This document shows positions 12,514 through 26,058 of a stretch of DNA of 64,000 nucleotides, piece after piece (position 1 is the first letter of the stretch; each line of letters opens with the position of its first letter). A model generated the notes under the pieces. The model made no database searches. It was not told the DNA's origin and saw only the letters and a program-made list of their open reading frames with translations. The position numbers were made by a program, and so were the translations under genes. Source of the stretch: Motacilla alba alba (Eukaryota; Chordata; Aves; Passeriformes; Motacillidae); contig NC_052046.1 in the NCBI RefSeq assembly GCF_015832195.1, positions 29,850,911-29,914,910 on the forward strand, given 5' to 3'.

Positions 12514-13355
12514 GATCACAGAATCACAAAAGAAGAGACCCACAAGGATCAGTCATTAAGTCCAGCTCCTGTCCCTGCACAGCACCATACTGAATAGTCA
12601 CACCATGCTCCTGAGAGTATTTTCCAAATGTTTCTTGAACCCAGACAGGCTTGGTGCTGTGACCACTTCCCTGGGGAGCCTATCCCAGTTTCCAACCACC
12701 CTCTGGGTAAAGAACCTTTTTCTTATATCCAATCTAAACTTCCCCTAAGACAACTTCAGGCCATTCCCGTGGGCCCTGTCACTGTCACCACAGAGAAGAG
12801 ATCACAGAGAAGCTCTGCTTGGTCTCTTGCCCTCATGAGAAAGTTGTAACTGCAGTGAGGGCTCCTCTTTTCCAGGCTGAACAAACAAAGTGTCCTCCGC
12901 CACTCCTTGTAAGGCTCATCCTCATGGCCCTCCTTTGGACAATCTCCAATAGCTTTATAACCTTCTTGCATTGCGGCACCCAAAACTGCCCCCAGCACTC
13001 AAGGTGAGGCTGCGCTAGAGCAGATCAGGACAATCTCCTCCCTTGCCCAGCTGGCAATGCTGTGCCTGATGCTCCCCACGATACTTGGCCCTCCTGGCTG
13101 CCAGGGCACTGCTGACTCACTTTCACTTTGCTGTCAACCAGGACCCCCAGGTCCTTTCCATGGCACTGCTCTCCAGCCTCTCATTCCCTAGTGTGTCCAT
13201 GCATTCAGCACTGACCCAGCCCAGGTGCAGAATATGGCACTTTCCCCTGTGAAATTTCATATGGTTGGTGATTGTCCAGCCCTCTAGTTTGTTGAGGTCT
13301 CTCTGCAGATTATGACCTGGTATATTAGCCTGGGTCCTGAGTGGTCCCCCTGTAG
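12514..13355 (-). mobile_element. CR1 LINE fragment (longer 3' part)
   Basis: The + strand begins ATCACAGAATCACA, the inverted CR1 terminus. It then shows CCCTGGGGAGCCTATCCCAG, GGGTAAAGAACC, CCCAAAACTGCCCCCAGCACTC, CAGGACCCCCAGGTCC and TTTGTTGAGGTCTCTCTGC, in the standard order for inverted CR1. The element is about 840 bp, minus-sense, 5'-truncated and inactive. The inner end near 13,355 is approximate. Confidence 0.93.
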
Positions 13356-16300
13356 AAAACTAATCAAAGAAATCCTGCTGTGAAGAGAGTTTTAGTAACA
13401 AATAACACATCAGAGGGTGCTGGACCATGAAATGCAATAAGGAACAGCTTTGGAATATAAGGAGGTATCTCAACATGATCAGGTGCTAAGCGTTTCATGT
13501 GGTTCAGTCATGGCCTCATACAAACTGCTTGGTAAAATCTGAAAAACAGATCAAAATTTAAATGAATGCTGGAGAAAAATTTACCTGTCCTTCTTTCTGT
13601 GTAAGCAGAAGCATCTCTGCTCCAAGTCTAACTTGATTAGCAGACCTTTATGAAATGCATCTGCTGTGTTTCAGTCATGTTAAAATACTAAGGCTTCTTT
13701 TATCAGAGTATAAATGTAGGACATATTCTATGCTGCTATTATTAGGAGTTTCAACTGATTCTGACATTCACGTCTTATATTTTCTTTGATCATCTATGGC
13801 ATTTTGAAAACTGCCCTAATGTACCATTTTTTCCCTTTTTTAAAAAAAAAAATCTTTTTATTAGAAACTTTCCTTTTCTCATCTAGGGTAAACTTTTCTT
13901 CTTGAAAGCATGCTGGAGCTGAGGGAAAATTTTGGAATTTTATAAAATCTTAACCGCGTCAACATTTTAGAGAGTCTGGTATCTCTAGAAACATGAAAAC
14001 CATGTTTTCGGGTTCAGAAACATGAAAACCATGTTTTCAGTCTCAGGAGAAAAAGAATGGGAAAAGTTTTGTTTAGGATTCATGTGAAATCAAAAGAAAC
14101 TGAACCAGTTGTGGATTTTTTGACTGTCACATTTTTATTTTCTTGGAGGTGACACCAATAAGGAGTTGTGTTTTCTAGAAGTCAATGTCAATGCAACTGG
14201 AGTATGTATTGGAGTTTAGGCATCCAGTGTAATCCCAAGCAGCTGAAGAACTCAACTGGGAGTGAGAAGAATGCTCTAAAATGAATCACAGTACACATTT
14301 TCTGTGTAGTATCAAATGGTCTTGGTTAGGTGGCATTCCAAACTATTATTTTAATCAGTGCTGAACCCCCTAGAGGTTGTGGGGTTCTTGAAATAGGGTT
14401 TTTATTCAGCTGAACTAATTTTCATTGAAAATGTGTTTATAGTATGCATGGAGAGTCTGTCTCATGTAATAAAAGGAGTTGCTTGAAATTTCCTGTCATC
14501 ACTATTGAAAGATTTATCATGTACTTGCCCTAGATGAGGGTGATTTTTTTTTTTTCCATTGTAATGCCTACTGTTCTTGGCAGGAAAAATGCTTCTTTGC
14601 ATTACTCTCTGCTCAGTAGACTATGTTATTTTCTTTTTAAAAGTGTCTTTGACTTGTAAGGCCCTAATAGAATCTATGCAATTTGCATTTGCTTTTTGGT
14701 CTTAATAGGTGTATATGTCAAAAGATATTTTATTCTTTCTCCAGAGCTTTTATATTGTTTGACAGCTTACAAACAATGTTCTAGTAAATAACTAGTGTTA
14801 TCTGACACTGATATTTTCACAATGTGTTTCTAAAATAGAACATAGATTACATTTGCAAAATAATTGGTAATTTGTTTATGGCTGTAAACATTTGCTGACT
14901 TCTACAATTTAAGAACAATTTGCATTCATAGGGGGAATTAGCTCTGCTTGGCCATTGTTTCTCAAACAATTACAAAGTGTGAAGTCCCTTTTTGAAGCCA
15001 TGTGCATAAACAGGGAGGCAGTCCTGTTCTGGGAGTCCAAGTAGCTTGCACATATAAAGTCCAACACTAAGACTGTAGTGCCATCTGCTGAAAAGTAGTG
15101 CAGACCACTGGTACCTAAGCAGAAATTTCCAAATAGCCCTTTCTTTTTTGGATGGCAAATTCTCACTTCTCTTATGCTTCTCTGCTTGCCAGCAGTTACC
15201 CCTCTCTTACTGACTTATAATGTTTCTTTTCTTCTTATACTGAATCTCATCAGGGATCTCAATCATAAAACCATTTGTGCTGCAGGGTTCAATGGTGTTT
15301 AAGTGGTGAGCTCAGGAAAGACAGGACACAGACTGAAAATATTTCCTATTAATCTGCCAGAATAGCTTTTTCTGTATCTTCATTGTGCTCTGAGATACCA
15401 AACACAGATTTAGAGGAAAACAGGCAGCCTAAATCAAGAGATTGTTTCTCTTTTCAGCATCCCTGGTTTTGTTGTTTGTTTACCACCACTGTGGATTTCT
15501 TGTCCAAGATGGTATGCTTATGTTTTGGGGGGTTTTTGGTCTGTGCTCCATGAAAGCACTATCTACCATGAGGAAAAGTCCTACATTAATTTTTGTTGTA
15601 GTCTTTGCACTCAGTTTTTGCCACTCTTTTACTTTTCAGCTGGCCACAGCTACCTCACCCCCAAAAAGCACAGCTACAGCCTGGCAGGCGACCCCACAGT
15701 GCAATGCCAGGAGTGAGGGAGCAAGTCTGGGTATGAGCACTGGACTCTTGACATAGAAGGGGCTGAACCCTCCCTGTCAGGAACGAGACAACGATTACCA
15801 ATGTGTGCTGGGTGGCACAGTTCTAAAGATGTCTCTAAGGCATGAGTTTTGGTGATGTCTCTCTAAACCTAAGGACAATGATAACATCAGTCCTGTGGGA
15901 GCCGCTCAGCGTCTCTTTTACTCAGAGCTTCAAAAGATATTTTAGCAAAGGGATTCCCAGGCATTACTCTCACCTAGCATGACACCTGTCATAATATTCT
16001 TAATTATGAAGAAGATAACCTCCTCTTAATCAGTAGCTAGAAAAGAGCTGACAGTGGGCTTTAGATGCTACAAGGAAACAGAGTAGAGGGAGGTATGTCC
16101 TTATAACAAATTGCTGGGTGATATATTTAAATGCTTATAAGGGAAATTGATGGTCTCAAAAATATGAAGGAAAATGCTTTTGCTATTCATGATCTGACAA
16201 TCTTAATCCTTAGTTAGTCATAATGGTTTATTTCTGCCTGTATCAGTTCAAATGGAAATATGCAAGGAAAACATTCCAAGTCTCTGTCAAACAAAAACAC

Positions 16301-19300
16301 AAGGCTGTAAGGCTCACTTTAATGGAAAAAATACATTTGTGCCTCTTTGATAACAGAAATCAATCAGTCATTTTCAAGACTCTTGCATCCATAAACTTTT
16401 TTGATTAAATGTAATATTGCCAAAGCAGAGGATAAGTCATAACAAGAATAATGGCATAGAAAGCAATATAATATAAAAGGCACCCAAAAGGACAGGCAAC
16501 ATTAGTAGTCTTGTGGCCAAATACATATATTCTAGGACCAGGAAACAATATTTTATCTGTTTTGTTGTAATAATAAAACTGATGTAAAATTCTCTTTCAG
16601 TATATGGGCAAAGAGCACTACATTGTTAAAATGCACCAGTGTCTTTTAAGGGTCTGAATTATAACTAGAGACTCAGTGGAGCAGAAAGTCACAAACAACA
16701 GAAAATATTTATAGAGGGGGATCGATAACCATGATGGAAATTCATCCCTTGGGTAGTCTCTGATCATGCTGATACCTTTGGAAGGGCATATTCCACATGA
16801 AATCGACTCAACCTCTTTGTTAAAGATGTCTTTATGGCTTAATCCTGACCAGAGACTCGTGTCCTGATTTCATAGTAGTTTACAAGTTTCAGAGGTTGAT
16901 TTTAATCTTTTTTTGGACTGGAAGAAGTATATTTTCTTTCCATAAAGATAATAAGCATGTGCTTGCATCAACCCTACTCACAATGGTCCTGTTTCCTGTG
17001 GCAAGCAATGCATGTTCACCTCCTTCCCCATCTTATTTGAGAGACAGGAAGTAATGAAGGCAGAGGAAGGCAGATATGTTGGACTTCCTAATCCTTCCCT
17101 TCTGCTTTAACATTAGGTCAGCCAGATTCCAGGTCACCTTTTTGTACCATTACCTGTAGAACCAGAGATTTCTTCTCACTCTTTGCCAGCAAAAGTTAGC
17201 AAAATATGTCCATGAACCATTATAGTATTATCTTAAAATATTTTGCCAGAAGGAGATGGCTAGTTTTAATGGCTGTGTCAGCAGATGGTCACTGTCACTT
17301 TGTTTTCAGAGCCTTGTATTTTGGTGGTGCTGGTTAAAATGGCTTGTCTGCTGCTCAGTTGTTTGCATTGAAATAATACTTCATTTTGCCGGTCAGAGAT
17401 CCATCAAAATGGATCACTGGGAAAAAATGAGTGTCACATCAATGGACCTCCTATCTAAACTCCCAAAGTTTTTCTAACTCAGCCTTCTCAGGCATAGTGC
17501 TAAGCCTAGCTTAGAAACTTTGTCAGAAGCATTTTATAAACAAGTAAGAAAAAGAACAACAATCCAAACTTGATATGCTTAATATCTCATACAGTTAGAG
17601 TCAATAAAGTAAATAATTTATTCTAATTAATTTGCCATCCAATTAATAAGGGGACAAAAGGTTTCACTGAGAAGACAAAGCCTATTTTAACTTCAGGTTT
17701 TAATAACAGAGTGGCCAATTTACATTTACAAAATGTTCTCCAGTATTCAAAAGCTGTCATTTTAATAGCAGTGAAAAAGGCTTAGGTGAGAGTTGTAGTA
17801 ATTGATGGCTCAAAGTGATTATTTGTATAGAGATGTCACTTGATCAGTTTTGGTAAAATACATTAAGAAATTTAGCTAGGTAACTACTTATTTTTGATTC
17901 TTGTTTACTTTATCTGCAGATATGTATACTTTGCTCAGTAAACTCACTGAGTCCATTTTCTGAGCCTTCAGCTACTGGAGAGCTTTTTATGATCAGATTT
18001 TCTAAAGGAGAAAAATTCTTGCTCATAAGTGATAAATTATATGATCTACTTTTAGAAGCAAGACACCTACAGAGTTACTTTTTCTGTGTTTTTTCAGTTG
18101 TCATCCTTATGTGGCTTTACTTCTCAGGCACACTATAGTTCTGACTTTAAAACCCAAATTGTGCTATGTGGTCAGGAAGGGTCCTGAAATGAGTGACGGT
18201 AACTTCAAAATAAAGAGAAACAAGTGTTGTTAACTTCAGTTTCACATGTGTATTTCAATGTTGGCTTCTAGTTTCTTTTCAAGTTTTGAATTTTAGTTTG
18301 CTATGAGCTGTGAACTACTTTTATCAATTTCAATTTGCTTTCTTCTCCATTTTGTCTAGTGTCTGTAAAGGCAGCTATTTTGCTCAGGAAAGCCCAATGC
18401 TGCTGAATATTCGCAGCAAAATATATAGCATGAAAAATGAATCTTGTCACTATCAGCTATGGAAACACAACAATTAAGATTTAAGACATGTTCAATTATT
18501 AATGATTTTGCTTACAAGATGCCTCAAATATTTTCATCTGACCATTATAATTCAGAAAGAAAATACTTGATTATACTCTGAAATATATTTCTTGTCTGAG
18601 ATGTTAGTGTTTATTTGTGTTTTTAGAGAAACATTTGGAATTTTTTTCTTCCAAAAATATTATTTCTTATGGACACACACAGTTGTAATTATCTAGGAGC
18701 CTTTTGTACCTGTGCTCCAGAAAATTATTTAGTCCTCTGTAGCAGTATGGTAAACTTGTTTTCTCTGTTGAGAAGGGAAGGTGTTTGATCCACAAAAGTA
18801 ACTAGAAGTTAAAACTGATGTGATTGCATCTCAAATCTGAAAATGTGGTGTCATGAGAGATCTACCTATCCAAGCAAAATAAAGATATCCTTAGAGTAAT
18901 GTATATATATACACATATAAATACAATAGAATATATATAATTATGTATAAATGATAGTTTAAAATATAGCTGAGAGTAAATATATTGTTAATGATCAAAT
19001 TTTATTTATTTATTGAATGTTACTGTTCCTCAGCTTTTCAGTGAATAATTTAACTCATAAGTGTCATAGGACTAGAATTGACTTAAATTTTTAAGATGGT
19101 CAAGAAAATTTATTTTAGAAAATGTGCACATGTCCTCTTCTACACATTTTGGTCAAAATATTGTACATATAATTAAATCTAGGTCCCTGAGTAGAAAAAG
19201 GCAAAAGTTTTTAAATTATTTTGTATTAGCTTTTGTTTGTCTGTCTGCTTAAATAGGCCGTTTAAAATAACTAATGAAGATGTTACATCATCATAGGCCT

Positions 19301-22300
19301 GCTGAGCAGAGAGACCTTCCTGAGGTGTATCTCTACTAGACATAGGTCTACACTAAGAAGAAATGTGGTACACTACTGCAGTTGGTACTGAGAACCTACA
19401 TTAATGTGATGTCCACTTTGCACATTTTACTTCAGTCAAACTTCTGACCAGTCCCCTATGTACAATATATTGTACATATATACAAAAAGAAATATTGCTC
19501 ACTTGACTGTGAATGCTCAGTGGTCCAAGAAGTGTCTCACTGCCCTTTCCTCTGTCTCCTGCAGGTGGTGGTACATGTTACTGCTGCCATGGTAATGTGT
19601 CATTTATTCTTGTTCATGCTGTTTCTCACATTATTTCTATTTGTCCCTGTGAATTGCCAAGTGTCACCACAGTACCTGTGGTTTAAATCTCTTCCTGACT
19701 CTGAGGAGGCTGAAGTAAAATGGTAAAGAAGAAGTGGAGCGAGGGGCAGGGAATATTAATGTGTAGGTACTACTCTGATCCAAAAACACTGAATAATCAA
19801 TGGTTAATTCAAAGCTTTCAGATGTAGAGCAGCACAGCTGAAAACTTCTGCCAATGGTCAATGCCTTGACTTCACTCCCCTTGATGATACTTTGGGAGGT
19901 TGCCTATATCTGTGTCCGAGAACATCCCTGCCACACTAACAAGGAAACCTTGGCGCTGTTGGATTGTACAAATCAGTGGCTTAAAAGCTCAGGGTGGCCT
20001 GCAGTATGAAAATTACTGTTGTTATGCAGGCCTTGGGAGAGCACCAGGCAAAATTTTGGCACAGCTGTACTGCCTGTCATGGGAGGACCCATAGTCCCTG
20101 TGATGTTCATCATGCTGGCTTTAAAGGAGGCTGCTGAGACCTCCTCTCACCAGGATCATCTGGAGAATGTACCCATCCATGTTGTGGCAATGTTGCATGA
20201 TACAACATGGGTTTATGAGTGAATACCCATGGTATATTCCAGGTGGTGAAGTGCTACCAGAAAGCCCAAAGTCCTCCCACCAACCGTCTCCATTTTTAAA
20301 ATGTGTAAAACTTATTCTGGAATTGTGATCACTGGCACAGGAGGTTGTTGGCATTAGCAGTGTCTAGGAGCACACCACAGAGAGACAATACAAGGTCAAG
20401 GAATGCAAACTTCAGATGATGAGATCTTCTCTAGACTGTCCAGTATAATAAGCGTGAATCTGCAGTTGTGGGTACACAGGCAGGTACCTGTCATCAGCAG
20501 GATCTGTGGTGTGCTTTGCCAAGAGTCTGTCCAACACAGCCACTGGAGGGACACATCTTCAGTGTGTCTATTGGCCCAGATCACAAGTTCTGTGATTTTC
20601 CTTTTCTTGAATTTTGTTAGATCTTTTCTCTTCTTGTTCAGAAGATTAACTGATCATTTATCAACCTGATTTTTTAATAGCGTTGCCAAGTATGAAATTA
20701 CCCAGTAACAGAGAAGACTTGCATCTCCCCTTCACAACAGTTCTTGAATTTTCTGTTTACCTGGGGCCACAAACTACGTCAAGCTGTGTTTTTTTAGGAG
20801 TCCAATGTGATTGGCTTTGCCATCAGAAAAATAATAAGAAAAGAAAGAACAAAAACAATGGCTTGTCAATTGATGGCAGGAAGAGAAAGCAGAGTGGGTA
20901 CATAAAGCAGGAGAATTGCCATATTTGTGCATTAATGAAATTTGGGCCTTATGAGGGCCATGGGATGCTATAGATGAGCACATAAGAACATGGAATAACC
21001 AGTGCAGTTTGGCTTGTTTTACATGCGCTAAGCCCTGTCATAAGTTTACTGTGGTAGTGGAAGGTTTGAAGATGTGTGCTAACACACTCAGTGTGCTTTG
21101 TGTCCCAGACAGCATTGCACTCACACAATCCACTCACCAGCCTTGTGTCCCCACTGGGGGCTTGCACATATTTGGGAATCACAGAGAACAGGTCTTTCCA
21201 TTTCCACAGTTTTACAAAAGGAATATAACTCATACCCCCTGAAACTGGTTCAGATATCCCAGATTAGTAAGGGAAGTAATATGGGCATTCACTTCAGAAA
21301 CTCACTACAGGTCTAAGTGCTAATGTTGTTACATAATGGGTGGCAAAATATGGACACATTTTCTATCTTTTTGTTTGGTTAGTGCATTTTGGAAAAACAA
21401 TATTTTCTTGGGATTTTGTTTGTAAAGCTAACCTTGAATAGTGCAAATTTTTTTAAAAAAATGAACAATGAGCTTGAAAGTTTAATGATCAGACTGGTAT
21501 TAAAGCTGTTCTCCACAACAGAAGAGGATGGAAGCTTGCTGTTTCTCAGTGAAAGCTAAAATAAAATGTGACACTGGTAGGATTTCAAATGAATTGAAGA
21601 GGGTACTGTTCAATTAGCATCATGAGACCCCAAAGGCTGTTTCTGTTTAAATTGCTAACAGCATGGCAGTAAAGTTGTTTTCTTGCTTAAGTACTCAAGG
21701 ATCCAATATAGTTATTCATCCATCAGCAATGTACTGAAGGCATGTTATTTAATGTTTGTAGTTTGCTTTTCATCTCCAGAAGGATACTGTTTTGGAATCT
21801 CAACAAGGAGGTAGAAGAGACCTATTGTGAAGGAAAAATTGCACTGCTCTTGTCTGCCCTGGGAGATACAGCTTTTTTAGTATGCGGACAAAGGAACAAC
21901 AGGGTTGGTATGACTTGGAATTGACCCATGCTTAAATGCTTCAGTGTAAATTTATGCAAAAATGTGTGGTACTTAGCACAGTGCATCTCCACTCCTCAAT
22001 CACAAATACTTTTTATAAAAATAGTAATGCAGCCATTCAGTGGTGTGGAAGGTGCTGAGAAATAGTAATCAGAAATTCAGAGTCGAAATTAGGCTTTATC
22101 ACAATTTTTCCCTTTTTGCTTACATGTATAACATTATTAATTACCTACATTTCTTCAAAATTGAATTTTACAAATTCTTATTATGTCTTTTTGGCAGTGA
22201 GATAAAAGTTATACTAGCAAATATTACTAGTTATATTAGTAAAACAAAGGCTACAGATGAACACCTTAATGTTTTTTGCAGAACATTTGGTGGAGTTCTT

Positions 22301-24054
22301 TTTTGCCCGATGTAGTCTCTAAATTCTAATTTTACTTTGGAAAAGTGAATACAAATAATTTGGCTCAAGGCCCAGTTGTGAAAGCTCAGGATCCATGATT
22401 TTCAATAACCAAGAATAAAATGAGATCCTACAGAGACTATCAGTAAGCAGAGTAGCCATCAGAACCCAGTTCTCATTTAGGATCTGGATATCCTTCTCCA
22501 GCCTCTCCTTTTTTCTTTCTTATGAGTGGTCCTGATTTGTCGCCTACATATAACAACTGCAATCCCCACAACCAAACTTGTCAGTCATCCTCCACCATAA
22601 TAATCTGCTGAGGTTTTTAAAAATCTGGTGAGGAGTAGGATCTCATTGAATCAACAAAGAAAACTCTGATAATTGTTTCAAGTGCAGAGCTTTGCTACAC
22701 TGCAGACTGTATGCAAGTCGTCCACATTGTACATGGTCATTGACCTAGAAACAAGAGCTCCAGTGCTAACAGAGAGACTTGAAATGTCAGGAGTTTCAAT
22801 AAAGAGAATACAACAGAGTAATAACATGGAGCTTTTTGCATGTAGCTTGATGCTTGCATTTTGCATTTTGCCTCCTAAAAGGATCTCCAGCAAAACCTTT
22901 TTCTTTTTTTTTTTAAATTCTCTGTAAGGAATAGTTTAGTAAGACGCAACTCCATAACGGAAAACTGATAGAAGTCATTAAAGCCAGTAAATAGGCAGTT
23001 TTGAAGTTTCTTAGGTAATGATATGCATTTATATGTTTCCAAACCCCAGACTTACAACTGGCCTTTGATCCTGGTAAGCACTGGAAGAGAAAGATTATGA
23101 AAATTGGTGACTTGTAATTCAGACGTCTTGACTCTACATATTTGTATGCTCTAATAAAAAGGCTAATTCAACTCATGCTAATGCATTCAAGTGAGCATTC
23201 TGCTAGCTAAGGTTAAGACAGCCCAAAGACTGGCATGGCTCACTGCTTGAGGGTTTGATCAAGATTAGTATTACAACCCATACTTTACTTTGATTTCAGT
23301 GATTACATGCCTATCAATACCTGAGTTTGCAAGCTTAAACCATGCTTTGTACTTCTGCCTGCTGTCAGACTTTTGGCTGTGCCAACAACATGCCCCTGCA
23401 CAGAATTCATGGTGGAGTAACATTACACTCCTGACAACCACTGCCTGTTTGTCAGTCACAACCTTCCACCACAGCGCTCCAGTGAACATTTCTTCCTTGT
23501 GAAGACCCTCCATGGATAAATTTCTGCCACAGCCTCAGGCTACTCTTTATTCTGAGACACTTCATCTTGCAAAACTTTCTCTGTCATGTCAGGATGATTT
23601 CTTGCTTTATCCAAAGAGGTGATAGCATACACCCAGTGACCTGTGGAAAAGGATACAGTGAGACATGTTGTGCGTACTCAGCACATCCCCAAAAGTATTT
23701 GGAAAATCAAAGGAAAAAAAAAAACAGTTACATGGCCTGAAGTCTTCTTTAAATTGTAGCTGTTCTTACTGTGCTACACAGTTTTCTTCAAATCAACAGA
23801 TGAGAAGCTCTGTTTATTATACAAACCACTTCCTGTAATAGCATTGGTGAGCTGCTACCACCATGCAAATTATATCACACCCTTATCACATCATGACTTA
23901 CATCTTTGCAGATCGGTGACAGACACACCAAAACCTCCACACACCCTGTGCAACTGAGCCAGGATGATGAAAGTGTGATACTTCTCAAAGTAAAAACCAA
24001 TGAAAAGAAGTTAAGGGAAGATATTGTCATTTTTATTGAATTACAGGAGATATT
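13356..24054. other. Long non-coding stretch, almost free of mobile elements
   Basis: Mostly AT-rich sequence without a supported gene. Items noted inside: a 23-bp direct duplication at 13,987-14,038; a perfect 22-bp palindrome at 19,457-19,478; and a stop-poor region on the + strand around 19,900-20,600 that resembles no family I can name. Many short open frames occur in both directions, but none has splice context or a recognisable domain. Confidence 0.55.
13987..14038. repeat. 23-bp direct duplication
   Basis: The same 23 bases, including ACATGAAAACCATGTTTTC, occur at 13,987-14,009 and 14,016-14,038 with a 6-base spacer. Each copy contains an imperfect inverted repeat (GAAAAC/GTTTTC around CAT). 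This is a simple local duplication and shows no sign of function. Confidence 0.85.
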
Positions 24055-24570
24055 CAAAAGGACCTTTGGAGATCATCCAGTCAATTTCTCCTGCTTAAGC
24101 ACGGTGAGCAAGCAGGTTTCTTAGCTCTGGGTCTCATCAGGAGCTGAGTATCTCCAAGGATGGATATTATGTAGTCTCTCTGAACGAGCTGTTCTGTTGT
24201 TCAAATGCTCCAATGTCTTTTGCTATGTTTAAGTGGCATATATATGTCAGTGAGGCCTCTTTGCCTCTGTCTCTGTCTATGAGCACCACTGAAAAGAGCC
24301 TGGCTCCATCTTCTTGTCACCCTCCCTTTGAATATTTATGTACATTTACTTCTAGAAGTAAATAGTCACAGCTCTCTCAGACTTTTCTTGTAGGAGAGAT
24401 GATTCAGTCCTTTAATTTTTTTTTGGCCCCTGAATATAGTCTCTCCAGTAAGTCCATGTCTTTCTCAAACTGGAGAGACCAGAGCTGTATTGTGCACTCC
24501 AAGCATGGTATCAGCTGTGCAGAGGACAGGGGCAGTATTACCTCCCTCCAGCTGCTGACAACATTGCCAC
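24055..24570 (-). mobile_element. Old, diverged CR1 LINE fragment
   Basis: The order of motifs matches inverted CR1: GGAGATCATCCAGTCAATTTC, AAGGATGGATATTATG, TCTCTCTGAACGAGCTG, then CTGGAGAGACCAGAGCTGTA (the 'lawyered' ACCCAGAGCTGGA segment) and CACTCCAAGCATGGTATCAG. Identity is visibly lower than for the copies before 13.4 kb. A perfect 20-bp palindrome at 24,344-24,363, centred on TCTAGA, lies within it and probably arose by chance mutation. Confidence 0.7.
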
Positions 24571-25380
24571 TTCATTGATGAAAAGTGATGAATTTTGCTT
24601 TGAGTTACAAATGTGAGATATGATTCAGCTTCCTTAAGCAAAGAATCTTTGTGCCATATATACCAAATGGAGAAGAAACGTGTCTGAGGGCTATATAAAA
24701 CATCCATGTTAGCCTAAAACAAACACTGCAGAGTACCTGATGGCTCTCTGCCATATGATGTTTGTAAACATATTCTGATTAAATTGAGCATTTTGATTCA
24801 ATATTACATGATAATGATATATGAATGGAGATGAATTTATGACCGTTGAGAAAAAATACTCTGCAGCTGTCCTGGTAAGAAGAAAGGCTGAAGAAAACAT
24901 TGGATTGAAATATCTAGAAAACAGAACTTTTTCAGACCCCACCATTCAGTCACAATTCTACTCATAAGGAAACACATATAATAGGTATGTTTTAGCTAGA
25001 AGCACAGAAAAGTAACTAGATGCTTAAATAGTCAGTAAGCCATGTACAGTGCCTCTTTCTTGGACTCATGCTAGGCTCTATTTTTTGCTACAATGGCATA
25101 TGGGATCCATATAATGCTTGTATAGCAAGCTATCTTCTGCCACAGAAACTGCCCTGGGCTAATGTGCGCAAGGTATGTGAGATCCAATCTCATGATCTGG
25201 ATTCCATGTTCTTTTCAGGATAATACGACCAATAAACTCAGAATTTGAGTAGGCCATTAGGTTATTTTTATCTGGGGCTTTTCAAAACATTGTACATTTT
25301 AATCTCTTTATTCAAGTGCAACCAATGATGTGTCTAGATTTTTATGAGTTTTAGTATCCCTTTCTTGGAGTACATGTATA

Positions 25381-25384
<4 letters not shown>

Positions 25385-25432
<48 letters not shown>
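25385..25432. repeat. (AT)n microsatellite
   Basis: About 24 uninterrupted AT/TA dinucleotides. Such runs can extrude cruciforms and are prone to length change and assembly error. Confidence 0.97.
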
Positions 25433-25435
<3 letters not shown>

Positions 25436-25710
25436 TAATACGTCATATATATGTCTCTTTCTTATTACATATCCACTCATAGAGTAGCAGGTGAACAGAT
25501 TTCTACCTGAACAAGTTGCCTAGTATTGAAGAAACCTTTTTCAAAAGCCATATGTATCAGCACATATTTATGGTATTTCATGTGGGCATGTTTCATGATG
25601 TGTCTCCCATGATGCGGGACCCAGCAGTGTCACAGATGTGACAAATATGAAACATTTCCTGCCTCCTCTGGGATTCCTGTTGTTGACTGAGCTCTTGCTT
25701 TGCTGTGACT

Positions 25711-26058
25711 TGTTAAAATAAAAAAGAGATTATTAGAATTGTTTATGCATGCCCAGGGCATAAACATTAAAAATACACAAGTATCAAACTAGCAGACCCT
25801 GAAAACTGGCTGTAACCCCAGGCCTTTGTCTAACTTACAACCTTTTACAGCATAAGAGAGCTGAGATAATAGGAATACTTCTATAGCATGAAAGAGCTGA
25901 CCTCATAGAAATTCAAGGTCAAAGAACAGGATAAATGTGGTCCAATTAGCAATAAACTTTGTGGATGTGACTGTGTGTTTGTTAATGTCTGTAACAACAA
26001 ACAACTGTTGTATATACAGGTACCGGCAAGAAGAAAGCAAGGTGCAACCAAAAGTAAT
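25711..26058 (+). mobile_element. Possible decayed solo LTR
   Basis: A 348-bp segment starts TGTTAAAATAAA, has AATAAACTTTG at about 25,951 as a possible polyadenylation signal, and is flanked by TGACT on both sides (25,706-25,710 and 26,059-26,063). The right end reads AAGTAAT, not the expected ...CA, so the LTR reading is weak. The flanking match may be chance. Confidence 0.3.
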
